From contig NZ_JBHUNX010000001.1 in assembly GCF_042685645.1 (NCBI RefSeq), forward strand, positions 1,240,001-1,304,000: a stretch of 64,000 bases of DNA, read 5' to 3'. The position numbers were made by a program, and so were the translations under genes. Within the stretch, counting starts at the first letter, position 1; each line of letters starts with the position of its first letter. The notes beneath the pieces are model-generated. The model had not been told where the DNA came from. It saw nothing but the letters and a program-made list of their open reading frames with translations, and did no database searches. The DNA is from Salininema proteolyticum. GTDB taxonomy: Bacteria; Actinomycetota; Actinomycetes; Mycobacteriales; Micromonosporaceae. Shown piece by piece: positions 1-8,151 of the stretch.

Positions 1-335
1 ATGACGCGGGAGGCCGATTTTATGGTCCACAGGGTGCGGGAGCGTTCGTTGACGAGGATGAGGGCGGAGGAGGCCGCCCCGGCGAGGACGAGCCCGACGA
101 CCCACCGGACGAGGGCGTCACCGTCGCGGGCTCCCAGTCCGGAGTCGACCGCGCCGTTGAGGAACAGCGAGATGAGGGGGATGGAGCCCAGTCCGAGCGC
201 GCCGCTGACGATGGAGACGGTGGCCAGGAACGGCTCTTTCCGGCCGACCCAGCGGAAGAGCCCCCATGCGCTGAGCGAGCGCGGCGGGCTGCCCGGATCT
301 CGGTAGGGGATGGTGGAGGACTTCCAGAAGCGCAT
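1..335 (-). CDS. ABC transporter permease/ATP-binding protein, N-terminal part (cut by window edge)
   Basis: The minus strand is open from an ATG at 335 to the window edge, giving about 111 residues with no stop. It begins MRFWKSSTIPYRD and contains two hydrophobic stretches (around residues 37-60 and 82-100) separated by a short polar loop, followed by a basic segment. This fits the first transmembrane hairpin of a type-1 ABC exporter, but no ATP-binding domain is visible because the rest lies outside the window. A GGAG motif lies about 10 bases upstream of this ATG; another in-frame ATG sits at 344, with poorer spacing. The family call is an inference from topology. Confidence 0.5.
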   Translation of the reverse strand, partial: MRFWKSSTIPYRDPGSPPRSLSAWGLFRWVGRKEPFLATVSIVSGALGLGSIPLISLFLNGAVDSGLGARDGDALVRWVVGLVLAGAASSALILVNERSRTLWTIKSASRV

Positions 336-443
336 CCGTACCATTCTCCGGACCGGACGGTCGACCGGCAAGTCGTTTTCCCGGGCTGCGGAAGGCTCGG
401 GGCCTAGCCCCGGACGAGCGCCGCGCCCGTTCGGGGCTGCCTT

Positions 444-1274
444 TCAGGAAGGCCGGGAGGGAGCGCCGTTCAAGAGGTCCAGGAGGAGGCGGGCGAACCG
501 CTCCGGGTGTTCAACGGTCCCCAGGTGGCCCCCGGGGAAGACGACGGGATCGGAGCCCAGTCGGCGGGCCAGTTCCACCGCGGCGCGGCCGGCCGTTTGG
601 TTCCGTGAGTTCCGGCCGACTCCGACGGTGATCCCCGTGCTCGGCAGGGAATCCAGATCGGGGAGGTACCGGGTGAAGGACGGCAGGGTGCGTGCGAGGA
701 AGGCCTCGGTGTTCCCCGCCAGTCGGGTCGCCGCTTCGCCGCTCAGCCGAGGGGCGACCGGCTCCGGGCTCTCTTCGGGGCCGTTGGCCTCGCCGAAGTG
801 GGCCATGGCGGGTCCGGGGCCCTCGGCGTGGAAAAGTTCGACCGTGCGGTCGACCATGGCCCGGTGGCTCTCGGCGTCGGGGAGGAGCTCGAACAGCGGC
901 GGTTCGTGGAGGACGGTCCGCTTGAACAGGCCGGGGCGGTCGCGGGCCGCGGCGAGGCCGACGATGGCGCCGGCGCTGGTGCCGAACAGTCGGACCGGCC
1001 CCTCGGCGGTGTGCTCGATGAGGCGTCGGACGTCGTCGGCGTGGACGGCGACGTCCTGCGTGGCGGGGTCGTGCTCGGTGGAGCGGGAACAGCAGCGCGG
1101 GTCGTAGCTTATGACCGTGTGGTGTTCGTCGAGCAGGGGGCGCATGGCGTCGAAGACTCCGGCGTCGCCGCCCCCACCGGGAACGAGGACGAGGGGAGGG
1201 CCCTCGCCGCTGACGTCGTAGTAGAGGTCGGCTCCGGGGACGGGGAGGCGTCCGGTTCTGAGGTCTGTGGTCAC
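444..1274 (-). CDS. alpha/beta-fold hydrolase
   Basis: A 276-residue alpha/beta hydrolase of unknown substrate, probably cytoplasmic. The oxyanion-hole region VLVPGGGGDAGVF comes near residue 30. The nucleophile elbow GTSAGA lies near residue 98, giving the serine, and the catalytic histidine is in GGHLGTVEHPE near residue 250. I could not place the acid confidently: the usual position after strand 7 reads VGRNSRNQ without an obvious Asp. Length is normal for the family. It lies 42 bases downstream of a TetR gene on the same strand, so the two are probably co-transcribed and the regulator may respond to a substrate of this enzyme. Confidence 0.85.
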   Translation of the reverse strand: MTTDLRTGRLPVPGADLYYDVSGEGPPLVLVPGGGGDAGVFDAMRPLLDEHHTVISYDPRCCSRSTEHDPATQDVAVHADDVRRLIEHTAEGPVRLFGTSAGAIVGLAAARDRPGLFKRTVLHEPPLFELLPDAESHRAMVDRTVELFHAEGPGPAMAHFGEANGPEESPEPVAPRLSGEAATRLAGNTEAFLARTLPSFTRYLPDLDSLPSTGITVGVGRNSRNQTAGRAAVELARRLGSDPVVFPGGHLGTVEHPERFARLLLDLLNGAPSRPS

Positions 1275-1316
1275 GGGTAGGCCTTTCCAAGGTGCGGATC
1301 GGTGTCGGAGGGGGCT

Positions 1317-1895
1317 TCAGGGGGCGGTTCGTATCGGCCAGTGCGTCAGGGCGGCGTCGAGCGCTTCCACGCAGGCCTGCCACGACTCGTCGGCGGCGCG
1401 GGGATCGTTGAAGCCGCCGCTCGCCTCCAGCCCGGTGAACCCGTCGACCATGCTGCGGATGAAGCGGACGGCGTCGGTGCGGTCGGGTTCGTCGAGCCCG
1501 TATCCGCGCAGGACGGAGTGGACGAGGTCGACGTAGCGGCGGAACACGGCGAGGTCGGAGACCTCGTCGAGCGGGACGGGGAGGCGGGTGGCGGCGTGCC
1601 GTCCGGGGTGCTCGCGGGCGAAGGCGCGGTAGTCGTTCGCGAAGGCCCGCAGGGCGTCGGCGCCGGACAGGCCTGCCAGTGCCGCGGCGAGACGTTCGGC
1701 GGACGCGGCCGCCGTCGACAGGGCTATGCCGAGTTTCAGGTCCGCGAGCGACTTGACGTGCCCGTAGAGGCTGGCGTCCTTGACGCCGAGTTCCCGGGCC
1801 AGCGCCGACATGCTGAGCCGGTCGAGTCCTCTCTCGTCGGCCAGGGCGGCGGCGCTCTCGATGACGCTGTCCCTCGTCAGACCGGCGCGGGGCAT
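1317..1895 (-). CDS. TetR/AcrR family transcriptional regulator
   Basis: A 192-residue TetR-type repressor. The N-terminal helix-turn-helix is clear: it starts MPRAGLTRDSVIESAA and has the recognition region LARELGVKDASLYGHV at about residues 31-46. The C-terminal ligand-binding domain is of the type found with WHG-like TetR proteins. The start is supported by GGGAGG four bases upstream. The gene is divergent from a secreted cysteine-rich protein, and the intergenic region holds two CTAG-containing inverted repeats that are the likely operator. It probably autoregulates and controls the hydrolase downstream, and possibly the divergent gene as well. Confidence 0.9.
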   Translation of the reverse strand: MPRAGLTRDSVIESAAALADERGLDRLSMSALARELGVKDASLYGHVKSLADLKLGIALSTAAASAERLAAALAGLSGADALRAFANDYRAFAREHPGRHAATRLPVPLDEVSDLAVFRRYVDLVHSVLRGYGLDEPDRTDAVRFIRSMVDGFTGLEASGGFNDPRAADESWQACVEALDAALTHWPIRTAP

Positions 1896-1906
1896 GGAAC
1901 CTCCCG

Positions 1907-1947
1907 AAACTAGAGCTACTAGGAATAAAACTAGAGTACCTAGTTTT
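1907..1947. promoter_or_regulatory. paired palindromes, putative TetR operator
   Basis: Two inverted repeats lie just upstream of the TetR start. One is CTAG-AGCTA-CTAG at 1910-1922; the other has 8-base arms AAAACTAG/CTAGTTTT around AGTAC at 1927-1947. Their spacing and A/T-richness stand out from the surrounding GC-rich DNA. The position between divergent genes is typical of a TetR autoregulatory operator. Assignment to this TetR is inference. Confidence 0.6.
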
Positions 1948-1981
1948 CGCTCTCATCGCAAAGGGGTTTCCGACGGCGGTC

Positions 1982-2010
1982 TTGACAAATTGGTAAGTTT
2001 CCTATTATCT
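1982..2010 (+). promoter_or_regulatory. sigma-70-like promoter for the secreted cysteine-rich protein
   Basis: A perfect TTGACA (1982-1987) is followed by an AT-rich -10 region reading TATTATCT. TTATCT at 2005-2010 gives 17-base spacing. It lies 37 bases downstream of the palindromes and 40 bases upstream of the start codon, so a repressor bound at the palindromes could affect it. Confidence 0.55.
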
Positions 2011-2048
2011 ATCTGGGTCCACTGTCACCTCACCTGGAAGGAGACCCC

Positions 2049-2486
2049 ATGTCCCTGTCCCTCAAGCGGACCCTCTACGCCCTGCTCGCGGTCGCCGCCG
2101 TCGCCCTCGCCCTCCCGCTCCTCTCCGCCTCTCCGGCCCAGGCGGCCGCGGCCGAGTGCGAGTCCTACCTCGCCGACCGCGGCTACGAGATCTCGGCCGG
2201 GGTCAGAGACGGGTGCGAGGCCGGGGAGACCTCGTTCTCCCAGTGCCAGAGCCACCTCGGGGCTGCCGGAGTGGCCCAGTTCGACCAGCGCCACGCCTGC
2301 AACGACGCCTCCCAGCCGACCGTCACCTGCGAGTCGTACCTGTCCGACAACGGCTACCCCGCCGGCGAGCTCATCGTTCGCGGCTGCGGTTCCCCGTCGT
2401 TCTCCGAGTGCCTGGACTACCTGGACCGGGCCGGGGTTTCCGCCTTCCACCAGAGGCACGCCTGCAACTACGCCGGACAGCGATAG
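2049..2486 (+). CDS. secreted protein with two cysteine-rich repeats
   Basis: A 145-residue exported protein. Residues 1-33 are a clear signal peptide (MSLSLKRTLYALL, hydrophobic core, then SPAQAAAA). The mature part is two copies of a roughly 50-residue module. Each copy starts CESYL, has GY a few residues later, then RxGC, SFSxC, AGVxxF and ends QRHACN, so each has four cysteines at matching positions. The two copies are clear relatives. I do not recognise the module; disulfide-stabilised extracellular folds such as inhibitors or small toxins are possible but unproven. The start has AAGGAG seven bases upstream. It is divergent from the TetR gene and shares its operator region. Confidence 0.8.
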   Translation: MSLSLKRTLYALLAVAAVALALPLLSASPAQAAAAECESYLADRGYEISAGVRDGCEAGETSFSQCQSHLGAAGVAQFDQRHACNDASQPTVTCESYLSDNGYPAGELIVRGCGSPSFSECLDYLDRAGVSAFHQRHACNYAGQR

Positions 2487-3047
2487 GGCCGGCCCCCGGA
2501 CCGAAATTCCGCGCCGGCCCGCCGCCCGGAGGGGAAGCGGGTCGGCGTTCGCGTTGCCCCGCCTGAGACCCGTCCCGACGGCCGGTCGGGCGGAAGGGCC
2601 CGTCGCGGGCGGCGTGCATCGTTCGAGGGAAATCCCGCGGCGCGCAAGCCGTCTCCATGGCGGTGAGAGGCGCTGGTCGCCAAAGGCGTTCGGGCGGTGG
2701 GCGGACCGCGTTGGGGTTGACGTGAACATGACACTCGAATCCTGTGGAATCTCCTTGCTTGCATTGAGACCGGCGGCATGTAATGATGCGCACCGGAGCT
2801 CAAAGAAGGGGTCTTTTCCGGCCCGGTCCGGAAAGCCGAACCGCACCGATCCCAAGCCCGTGAACGGGTCGGGACGGATCGAACGCGCCGGACGGGGTCC
2901 CGGGCGGAACCGACTCACCGCTGCCGGACCCCTTCCGCTCCGCGACACAACATCAGAGCGGCCGCGTCGCGCCCGAGGCGCGCCGATACCGACCCCGGCA
3001 TCGCCGGGAGCGGGCGTGCCGCCGGAATCTATTTTGGAGGAACAGAC
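2487..3047. other. 561-base intergenic region, no gene seen
   Basis: Neither strand gives a convincing coding frame; the frames that span it have actinobacterial shadow composition. A weak promoter candidate is TTGCTT (2755-2760) with TGTAAT (2779-2784) at 18-base spacing, in a locally AT-richer patch. DUF397 genes usually follow an XRE-type regulator gene, but none is recognisable here. Confidence 0.4.
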
Positions 3048-3215
3048 ATGTTGACGGGGACTTTCAAGAAATCGTCCTACAGCAACGGCGGAGGCTGCGT
3101 CGAAGCTCGCGTGACCGACACCGGTGCGGTGCAGGTCAAGGACTCGAAGCTGACCGACAGCCCGGTCCTGAGCGTTTCGGCCGCCGACTGGAAGGCCGTC
3201 ATCGGCCGCCGGTGA
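3048..3215 (+). CDS. DUF397 domain-containing protein
   Basis: A 55-residue protein: MLTGTFKKSSYSNGGGCVEAR, continuing with VKDSK and ending SAADWKAVIGRR. The S-S-Y-S-x-G-x-G-x-CVE pattern and the VRDSK-like motif are the hallmarks of DUF397, a very common small actinobacterial family whose partner is usually a DNA-binding XRE/DUF5753 protein (as in BldB/WhiJ-like systems). A TTTTGGAGG ribosome-binding site lies seven bases upstream. No XRE partner is adjacent, so this copy looks like an orphan. Confidence 0.9.
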   Translation: MLTGTFKKSSYSNGGGCVEARVTDTGAVQVKDSKLTDSPVLSVSAADWKAVIGRR

Positions 3216-3475
3216 GCGGAGACCGCCGCGGAGCTACAGCCGGCTTCGCGGCGGCCCGCCGAGCGCCGCACGGCGAGTCGGCGGGCTGAGAGATCGGCCG
3301 GCGCCCGTTCCGGCGCCGGCCGCCGCGTTCCCTGCGGCCCATGCGGAATCCCCCGCGGTGGGAGACGGGACCCAGCGGCGCGGGGCGCGTTCCCCGCGTT
3401 GCGCGCGGACCCCGCATCTACTGGGCTTTCGGTGATCGAACGCCCGCTGTCGTACTCCTGTGCTCAGATGGAGGG

Positions 3476-5041
3476 GTGAAGAAGGCGGTAGTCGTCGGCC
3501 ACCGAGGCGACGGCTGGACCATGGAGATCCCCGGGGGCGCGGCGCAGTACCACCCGGACCTCGTCGCTGCCCTGACCGAGGCGGAGGAGCGAGACCGGCC
3601 CCGCTGGATCTTCGCCGACCTCTCGAAGGACTACGCCCTCCTGCACCGGCGCGGCGCCCGCCTGGAACGGGCCTGGGACCTCCGCCTCGTCGAGCGGATC
3701 GCCTCCCGCGCCGAGAACCGCGAACCGCGCTTCGCCCCCGAAGAGGTCGACACCGACGCCGGAACCCTGTTCGAACGCGAACCCGAGCCCCTCGACGGGG
3801 AGTCCCTCCTGGTCGACCTCCAATCCCGACACCTCGACCAGATGCGCCGGGCCCAGTCCACCGGCATCGCCACCCTCCCGCGCCTCTTCGCGGCCGAGTC
3901 GGCCGGGGGACTGGTCGCGGTGGAGATGGCCGCTCAGGGCATCCCCTTCGACCAGACCGTCCACAACCGAGTCCTCACCGAGCTCATCGGACCCAAACCG
4001 ACCGCCGGATTCCGCCCGCGCAAGCTTCAAGCCTTGGCGGACAAGGTGAATGAGGCCTTCGGCCGCCCGGTCAACCCCGACTCCCCGAAGCAGATGCTCG
4101 CGGCCTTCCGCGCCGACGGGCTGGAGGTCCACTCGACCCACTCGTGGGAGCTGCACGACCACGGCCACCCGGGCGTCAAGGCGCTCAAGGCCTACCGCGA
4201 ACAGGCCCGCATCTGGACGGCGTTCGGCTGGAAATGGGCCGACGAATGGGTGCGCGACGGCCGCTTCCACCCGGTGTACACGGTCGGCGGCGCGGACACG
4301 GGCCGCTGGGGCACGGACGGGGGCGGGGCGCTGCAACTGCCGCACGCGGTGAGGGAGGCCTTCCGGGCGGAAAAGGGCATGGCCCTGGTCGTGGCCGACG
4401 CGGCCCAGCTGGAGCCGAGGCTCCTGGCGGCCATCAGCGGAGACGAGCAGATGATCGCGGCGACGGCGGCCGACGACCTCTACACGGAGCTGGCGCCGCA
4501 GCTCGGCGGGGAACGGGAGAAGGCGAAGATCGCGCTCATCTCGGCCATGTACGGCGGCATGGCCGGCGACGCGGCGTCCCTCGTGGTGCTCATGCGCCGC
4601 CGCTTCCCGCGCGCCTTCGACACCGTCGAGTCGGCCGCGCGGACGGGAGAGCGGGGCGGCCAGGTCCGCACCTGGTGGGGGAGGACCGTGCCGGCGCCCT
4701 CCGAGAAGTGGTGGAAGAGGATCTACTCCGACGACGGCCTCCAGGCGGCCCGGAGGAGGGGGCGTCTGACGCGCAACTTCATCGTTCAGGGCACGGCGGC
4801 CGAATGGGCGCTGGTGGTGCTGGCGGCCCTGCGCCGCCGCCTGTACGAGGAGAGCCTGGGGGACTTGGTGTTCTTCCTCCACGACGAGGTCATGGTCTAC
4901 TGTCCGGAGGAGAGGGCCGAGGCCGTCGGCCGGGCGGTGACCGAGTCGGCCGAGGAGGCCACGCGTACATTGTTCGGGGACATTCCGGTCCGGATACCGC
5001 TGCGCCCCAAGACCGTCCGCAGCTACGCCGACGCGAAGTGA
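3476..5041 (+). CDS. PolA-like DNA polymerase (actinobacterial 'bifunctional exonuclease/polymerase' family)
   Basis: A family A DNA polymerase of about 521 residues, lacking the 5' nuclease domain of PolI. Motif A is VVADAAQLEPRL (catalytic Asp near residue 308), motif B is REKAKIALISAMYGG (about 346-360) and motif C is FFLHDEVMVY (about 466-475). The N-terminal third corresponds to the 3'-5' exonuclease region, but I see no intact DEDD set, so proofreading is doubtful. The O-helix aromatic position (F in RxxxKxxxFxxxYG) is Ile. I chose GTG 3476, since VKKAVVVGHRGDGW resembles the start of the family; an in-frame ATG at 3341 would add 45 atypical residues. It faces an exonuclease-BRCT gene. 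Confidence 0.8.
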   Translation: MKKAVVVGHRGDGWTMEIPGGAAQYHPDLVAALTEAEERDRPRWIFADLSKDYALLHRRGARLERAWDLRLVERIASRAENREPRFAPEEVDTDAGTLFEREPEPLDGESLLVDLQSRHLDQMRRAQSTGIATLPRLFAAESAGGLVAVEMAAQGIPFDQTVHNRVLTELIGPKPTAGFRPRKLQALADKVNEAFGRPVNPDSPKQMLAAFRADGLEVHSTHSWELHDHGHPGVKALKAYREQARIWTAFGWKWADEWVRDGRFHPVYTVGGADTGRWGTDGGGALQLPHAVREAFRAEKGMALVVADAAQLEPRLLAAISGDEQMIAATAADDLYTELAPQLGGEREKAKIALISAMYGGMAGDAASLVVLMRRRFPRAFDTVESAARTGERGGQVRTWWGRTVPAPSEKWWKRIYSDDGLQAARRRGRLTRNFIVQGTAAEWALVVLAALRRRLYEESLGDLVFFLHDEVMVYCPEERAEAVGRAVTESAEEATRTLFGDIPVRIPLRPKTVRSYADAK

Positions 5042-5070
5042 GGGCCGAGGCGGCCGAGGGGAGTCCGTCC

Positions 5071-5174
5071 GCCGCTCAGGCGGCGTGCTCCTTGAGTAAG
5101 GCGAGCAAAGCCTCGGGTCGCAGCCGCTCAGGCGGCGTGCTCCTTGAGCAGGGCGAGCAGGGCCTCGGGCTGCA
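5071..5174. repeat. two tandem 52-base copies at the 3' end of the exonuclease gene
   Basis: The block starting GCCGCTCAGGCGGCGTGCTC at 5071 recurs at 5123 with a few substitutions, giving a 52-base period. The right copy holds the last codons and stop of the minus-strand exonuclease gene; the left copy is a diverged duplicate just beyond the stop. Confidence 0.85.
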
Positions 5175-6138
5175 GCCGCTCCGCCGGCCTGCGGCCCCGG
5201 GCGATCCGCTTCGCGTTGTTCTCCTCGAAGACCTTGATCCGGCCGGGGGCCACGCCGTCGGTGCAGAAGTAGTCGTCCTTCTGCGTCGGATTGGACGCCA
5301 CCGTCGCGCCGGCCCTGCCGAGCGCCTCCCACCAGCTCTCCTTGGCGATCCCGCCGGGGTTCCCGCTGACGAAGATCCGCTTGCCGGCCAGGGGCCCCGA
5401 GCCGCCGACCTTGTCCATCCAGTCCGGAGCGCCGCGCGTGGGCGCCTGGGAGCGGCCGAATCCGCTCCAGCCGGCGTCCGGCTCCTGCAGGGCGGGCGAC
5501 GGGTCGAGCCGCCACGGGTCGAAAAGCTCCGGCACGTCGCAGGCGGACGAGCCGGCTGCCCGCAGCGCGAGTTCGTAGGTGGCCACGGTGTCGCCCGTGG
5601 ACCGGTGCGCGTCGCCGTTGGCGATGCAGAGCGTGCGGCACAGCGCGCCCAGCCCGTAGCGCCCCAGCCCGGGCCAGACGCGCCGCGACATGCGGACGGT
5701 GCATCCGAAGTCGAGCGCCGGGGGTTTCATGTCGCGCGCGGCGGCGGCCTGTTCGAAGACGCCCATCTCGAAGCGCGCGTTGTGCGCCAGGACGAGGCGT
5801 CCGTCCAGCAGCTCGTGGAGCCGGTCGAAGGCCTCGGCGAAGTCGACCGCCTCCCGGTCCCACTCGGCGGGAGGGCTGGGGTAGTCCGGGCCCCAGTCGC
5901 GGCGGCGCAGGTACGGCGTGTCGGGGCGGATGTAGAGGTGGTGGACCTCGGGGTCGGTGCCGGGCAGGACCACGGTGGCCTCCCAGGCGCTGGCGGGATG
6001 CCTGTTGAGCGTCTCGAAGTCGATGACGGCCCAGTCGGCGTAGGGGACGCCGGCGTCAGCGTCCCGGCGCGCAAGGGATCCCGGGCCGGGCGTGCGCCGT
6101 GAGGTCCCGGGAAGCGGGAAGAGCGCCTCACCGCTCAT
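5128..6138 (-). CDS. DnaQ-like 3'-5' exonuclease with C-terminal BRCT domain
   Basis: A 336-residue protein. The exonuclease fold begins WAVIDFETLNRH (D40, E42). Motif II reads AHNARFEMG, where the usual Asp is Glu, and motif III is HRSTGD (H-x4-D), so it belongs to the DEDDh class with one conservative change. Residues about 255-300 (GKRIFVSGN...WWEALGRAGATVAS) are a BRCT domain, as in DnaQ-BRCT proteins of Actinobacteria. It probably degrades single-strand or mismatched ends during repair. The ATG overlaps the end of the pentapeptide gene by 11 bases, implying translational coupling, and it converges on a PolA-like polymerase. A tandem duplication follows its stop. Confidence 0.82.
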   Translation of the reverse strand: MSGEALFPLPGTSRRTPGPGSLARRDADAGVPYADWAVIDFETLNRHPASAWEATVVLPGTDPEVHHLYIRPDTPYLRRRDWGPDYPSPPAEWDREAVDFAEAFDRLHELLDGRLVLAHNARFEMGVFEQAAAARDMKPPALDFGCTVRMSRRVWPGLGRYGLGALCRTLCIANGDAHRSTGDTVATYELALRAAGSSACDVPELFDPWRLDPSPALQEPDAGWSGFGRSQAPTRGAPDWMDKVGGSGPLAGKRIFVSGNPGGIAKESWWEALGRAGATVASNPTQKDDYFCTDGVAPGRIKVFEENNAKRIARGRRPAERLQPEALLALLKEHAA

Positions 6139-6793
6139 GTCCGTCCTCGCCGGCGATCGTGAAACCCGCCTCGGCGGCGAGCATTCCCGCCATGGCGATG
6201 GCCTGGTCGGGTGAGATCACGGCCCCCTTGAGCGCCATGACGCCCGTGGCCCCGTCCATCGACGTTCCACGGAGGTCCAGGTCCCGGGCGCGATTGACGC
6301 GTGAGAAGTCGGCCTCGCCGAGGTCGCAGTCGACGAACCGGACCCGCGAGAGGTTCCCGACGAACCGCGCGCCCTTGAACCGGCAGCGTTCGAACCGGAC
6401 CGCGCCGCGGACCATGTCCAGGGACAGCCCCGCGTAGTCGAGGCGCGAGTCGGTGACGACCAGGTCCTCGGCCACGTCGAGCTGCGCCTCCCAGCCGATG
6501 GCCTGGCAGTGAGAGAGGGCGACGCGCCGGGCGGTCGCCTCCCTCCAGGCGGAGTTGGACAGCACGCACTTCTCGAACGCGGTGTCGGCCAGTTCCATGC
6601 CGTCGAAGACCGAGCCGGAGAAGTCGGAGTTCTCCGCCAGGACCGAGCGCCAGTGGCCGGAGACCTCGCCGCCCGTCCACTCGAGACCCGACAGGAGCGC
6701 CTCGTCGGCCTCCATCTCCGCTTCCATCTCGGCCTCTACCAGCAGATCGCGCTCCAGGCGCGGTCGCTCGGCGGCCCCGTTCCGCTTAACCAT
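6128..6793 (-). CDS. pentapeptide-repeat family protein
   Basis: About 221 residues. From residue 45 on there are recurring A(D/N)Lxx/F-type pentapeptides such as NSDFSGSVFDGMEL, DTAFEKCVLSNS, RFERCRFKGARFVG and DLGEADFSRVNRARDLDL, predicting a right-handed quadrilateral beta-helix. The N-terminus is acidic with a short EAEMEAEMEADEA run. Some family members mimic DNA and bind gyrase, others have unknown roles. I prefer ATG 6793 (MVKRNGAAE); a GTG at 6832 is possible but has no ribosome-binding site. It is the upstream partner of the exonuclease-BRCT gene, overlapping it by 11 bases, so a nucleic-acid context is plausible but unproven. Confidence 0.8.
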   Translation of the reverse strand: MVKRNGAAERPRLERDLLVEAEMEAEMEADEALLSGLEWTGGEVSGHWRSVLAENSDFSGSVFDGMELADTAFEKCVLSNSAWREATARRVALSHCQAIGWEAQLDVAEDLVVTDSRLDYAGLSLDMVRGAVRFERCRFKGARFVGNLSRVRFVDCDLGEADFSRVNRARDLDLRGTSMDGATGVMALKGAVISPDQAIAMAGMLAAEAGFTIAGEDGHER

Positions 6794-6847
6794 CGCGCCC
6801 GACGATATCACCGGGTGCCGACACAGCGACACCGCCGCGGACGGCCC

Positions 6848-7999
6848 TCAGGCGGTGCGAGTCCGGCGGGAGCGAACGGTGAGGGCGGCGAGAGTCGACG
6901 TCACGGCGAGGACCGCGAGGCTCAGCGCCATGGTCGGCAGCGAGTCGACGAGGACGATGCCGACGGCCCCTATGAGCACTAGCACGGTCATGGCGATGAA
7001 GCGGGACTGGGCGATCTTCCCGAAGCGGGAACGGAGGAACAGGACGTTGCCGACGAGATACACCAGCGGTCCGGCGACGGTGACCAGGACGATCGCCGTG
7101 TCGAGGTGCTCGTGGGAGAGCCGCAGCTCGGTCGAGACGGCGACGAGGATCGCCCCCAGGACCATGAACGCGTGCGCGTAGGCGTACCCGTCCCGCAAGG
7201 CGGCGGTCGAGCCGTCCCCGCCCTGGGTCTCCGGTCCGGCGAGGGCGAAGTAGTTCCACCACAGCACGAAGAGGCCGGCGAAACCGACGAAGACGCTCAG
7301 TGCGAGGGAGGCGTCCAGTTCGGCGACGGAGATGACGCCTCCCATGAGGAGGATCGACTCGCCCAGGGCGATGATGAAGACCAGCCGGTTGCGCTCGGCC
7401 AGGTGCTCGGCGTCGGTGTCCCAGGTCTCCGACGGGGCCATGCCCACGCCCGGCACGCGGAACTCCAGTTTGGGGGCGAGATAGTCGATGATCACGGCGA
7501 CGGCCCATATGAGCAGGCGCAGTTCGGACTCGGCGAAGGCGCCCGCTACCCAGAACACGCCCGCGCCGAGCGTCCAGATGAGCAGCATGCGGTAGTTCGA
7601 GCCGAGCTGCTGTCCCCGGTAGGCGACCATCATGAAGACCGGCCGCAGGACGCCCATGAAGAGGTAGGACCCGACGAAGAGCCACGCGCCGTCGCCGAAC
7701 GCGTCGGGGATCGCCGTCGCCATGCCCAGCGCCGCCAGCATCAGCGCTCCCGACATTACCTGCACGGAGGTCCGCGAGGGGTCGAGCCAGTTCATGGCCC
7801 AGGCGGTGTAATTCCACCCCCACCACACCGCAGCGAACACGATGGCCGTCTGGGCCGCGCCCGTCCAGGAGAGGTGCTCGATAAGCAGGTGCGAGAGTTG
7901 GATGATGGCGAAGACGTAGACGAGGTCGAAGAACAGCTCGACCGGGCCCACTTCGGACCGGTTTCGCGCGCTGCGCGAGAGCGAGGGTGTCGGGCTCAT
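6848..7999 (-). CDS. low-temperature-requirement protein A (LtrA) family membrane protein
   Basis: A 383-residue polytopic membrane protein with about ten hydrophobic helices. The family signature is at the N-terminus: VGPVELFFDLVYVFAI (residues 18-33), followed by WWGWNYTAWAMNW. The name comes from Listeria LtrA; the biochemical function of the family is unknown. Length matches the family. It is followed after a short gap by the pentapeptide gene on the same strand and is divergent from a NUDIX gene. Confidence 0.88.
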   Translation of the reverse strand: MSPTPSLSRSARNRSEVGPVELFFDLVYVFAIIQLSHLLIEHLSWTGAAQTAIVFAAVWWGWNYTAWAMNWLDPSRTSVQVMSGALMLAALGMATAIPDAFGDGAWLFVGSYLFMGVLRPVFMMVAYRGQQLGSNYRMLLIWTLGAGVFWVAGAFAESELRLLIWAVAVIIDYLAPKLEFRVPGVGMAPSETWDTDAEHLAERNRLVFIIALGESILLMGGVISVAELDASLALSVFVGFAGLFVLWWNYFALAGPETQGGDGSTAALRDGYAYAHAFMVLGAILVAVSTELRLSHEHLDTAIVLVTVAGPLVYLVGNVLFLRSRFGKIAQSRFIAMTVLVLIGAVGIVLVDSLPTMALSLAVLAVTSTLAALTVRSRRTRTA

Positions 8000-8151
8000 G
8001 GTGTCCTTCTCTCATCGGTCGAGGTGGCGGGCCTGCGTCCCCTGGAGGTTACTATTGGCGGGTTCCGGGTGTCGCCCGGAACGGATAATTCCCCGACGGG
8101 CCGGGCCCGCGCCGCGCACGGCCCGAAGCCGAGAAGAGAGGCCCTGTCGCG

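Noticed and set aside
3464..5863. Long 799-codon frame on the minus strand
   Set aside because: It overlaps the polymerase and exonuclease genes in another frame and has Arg/Gly-rich shadow composition without any domain.
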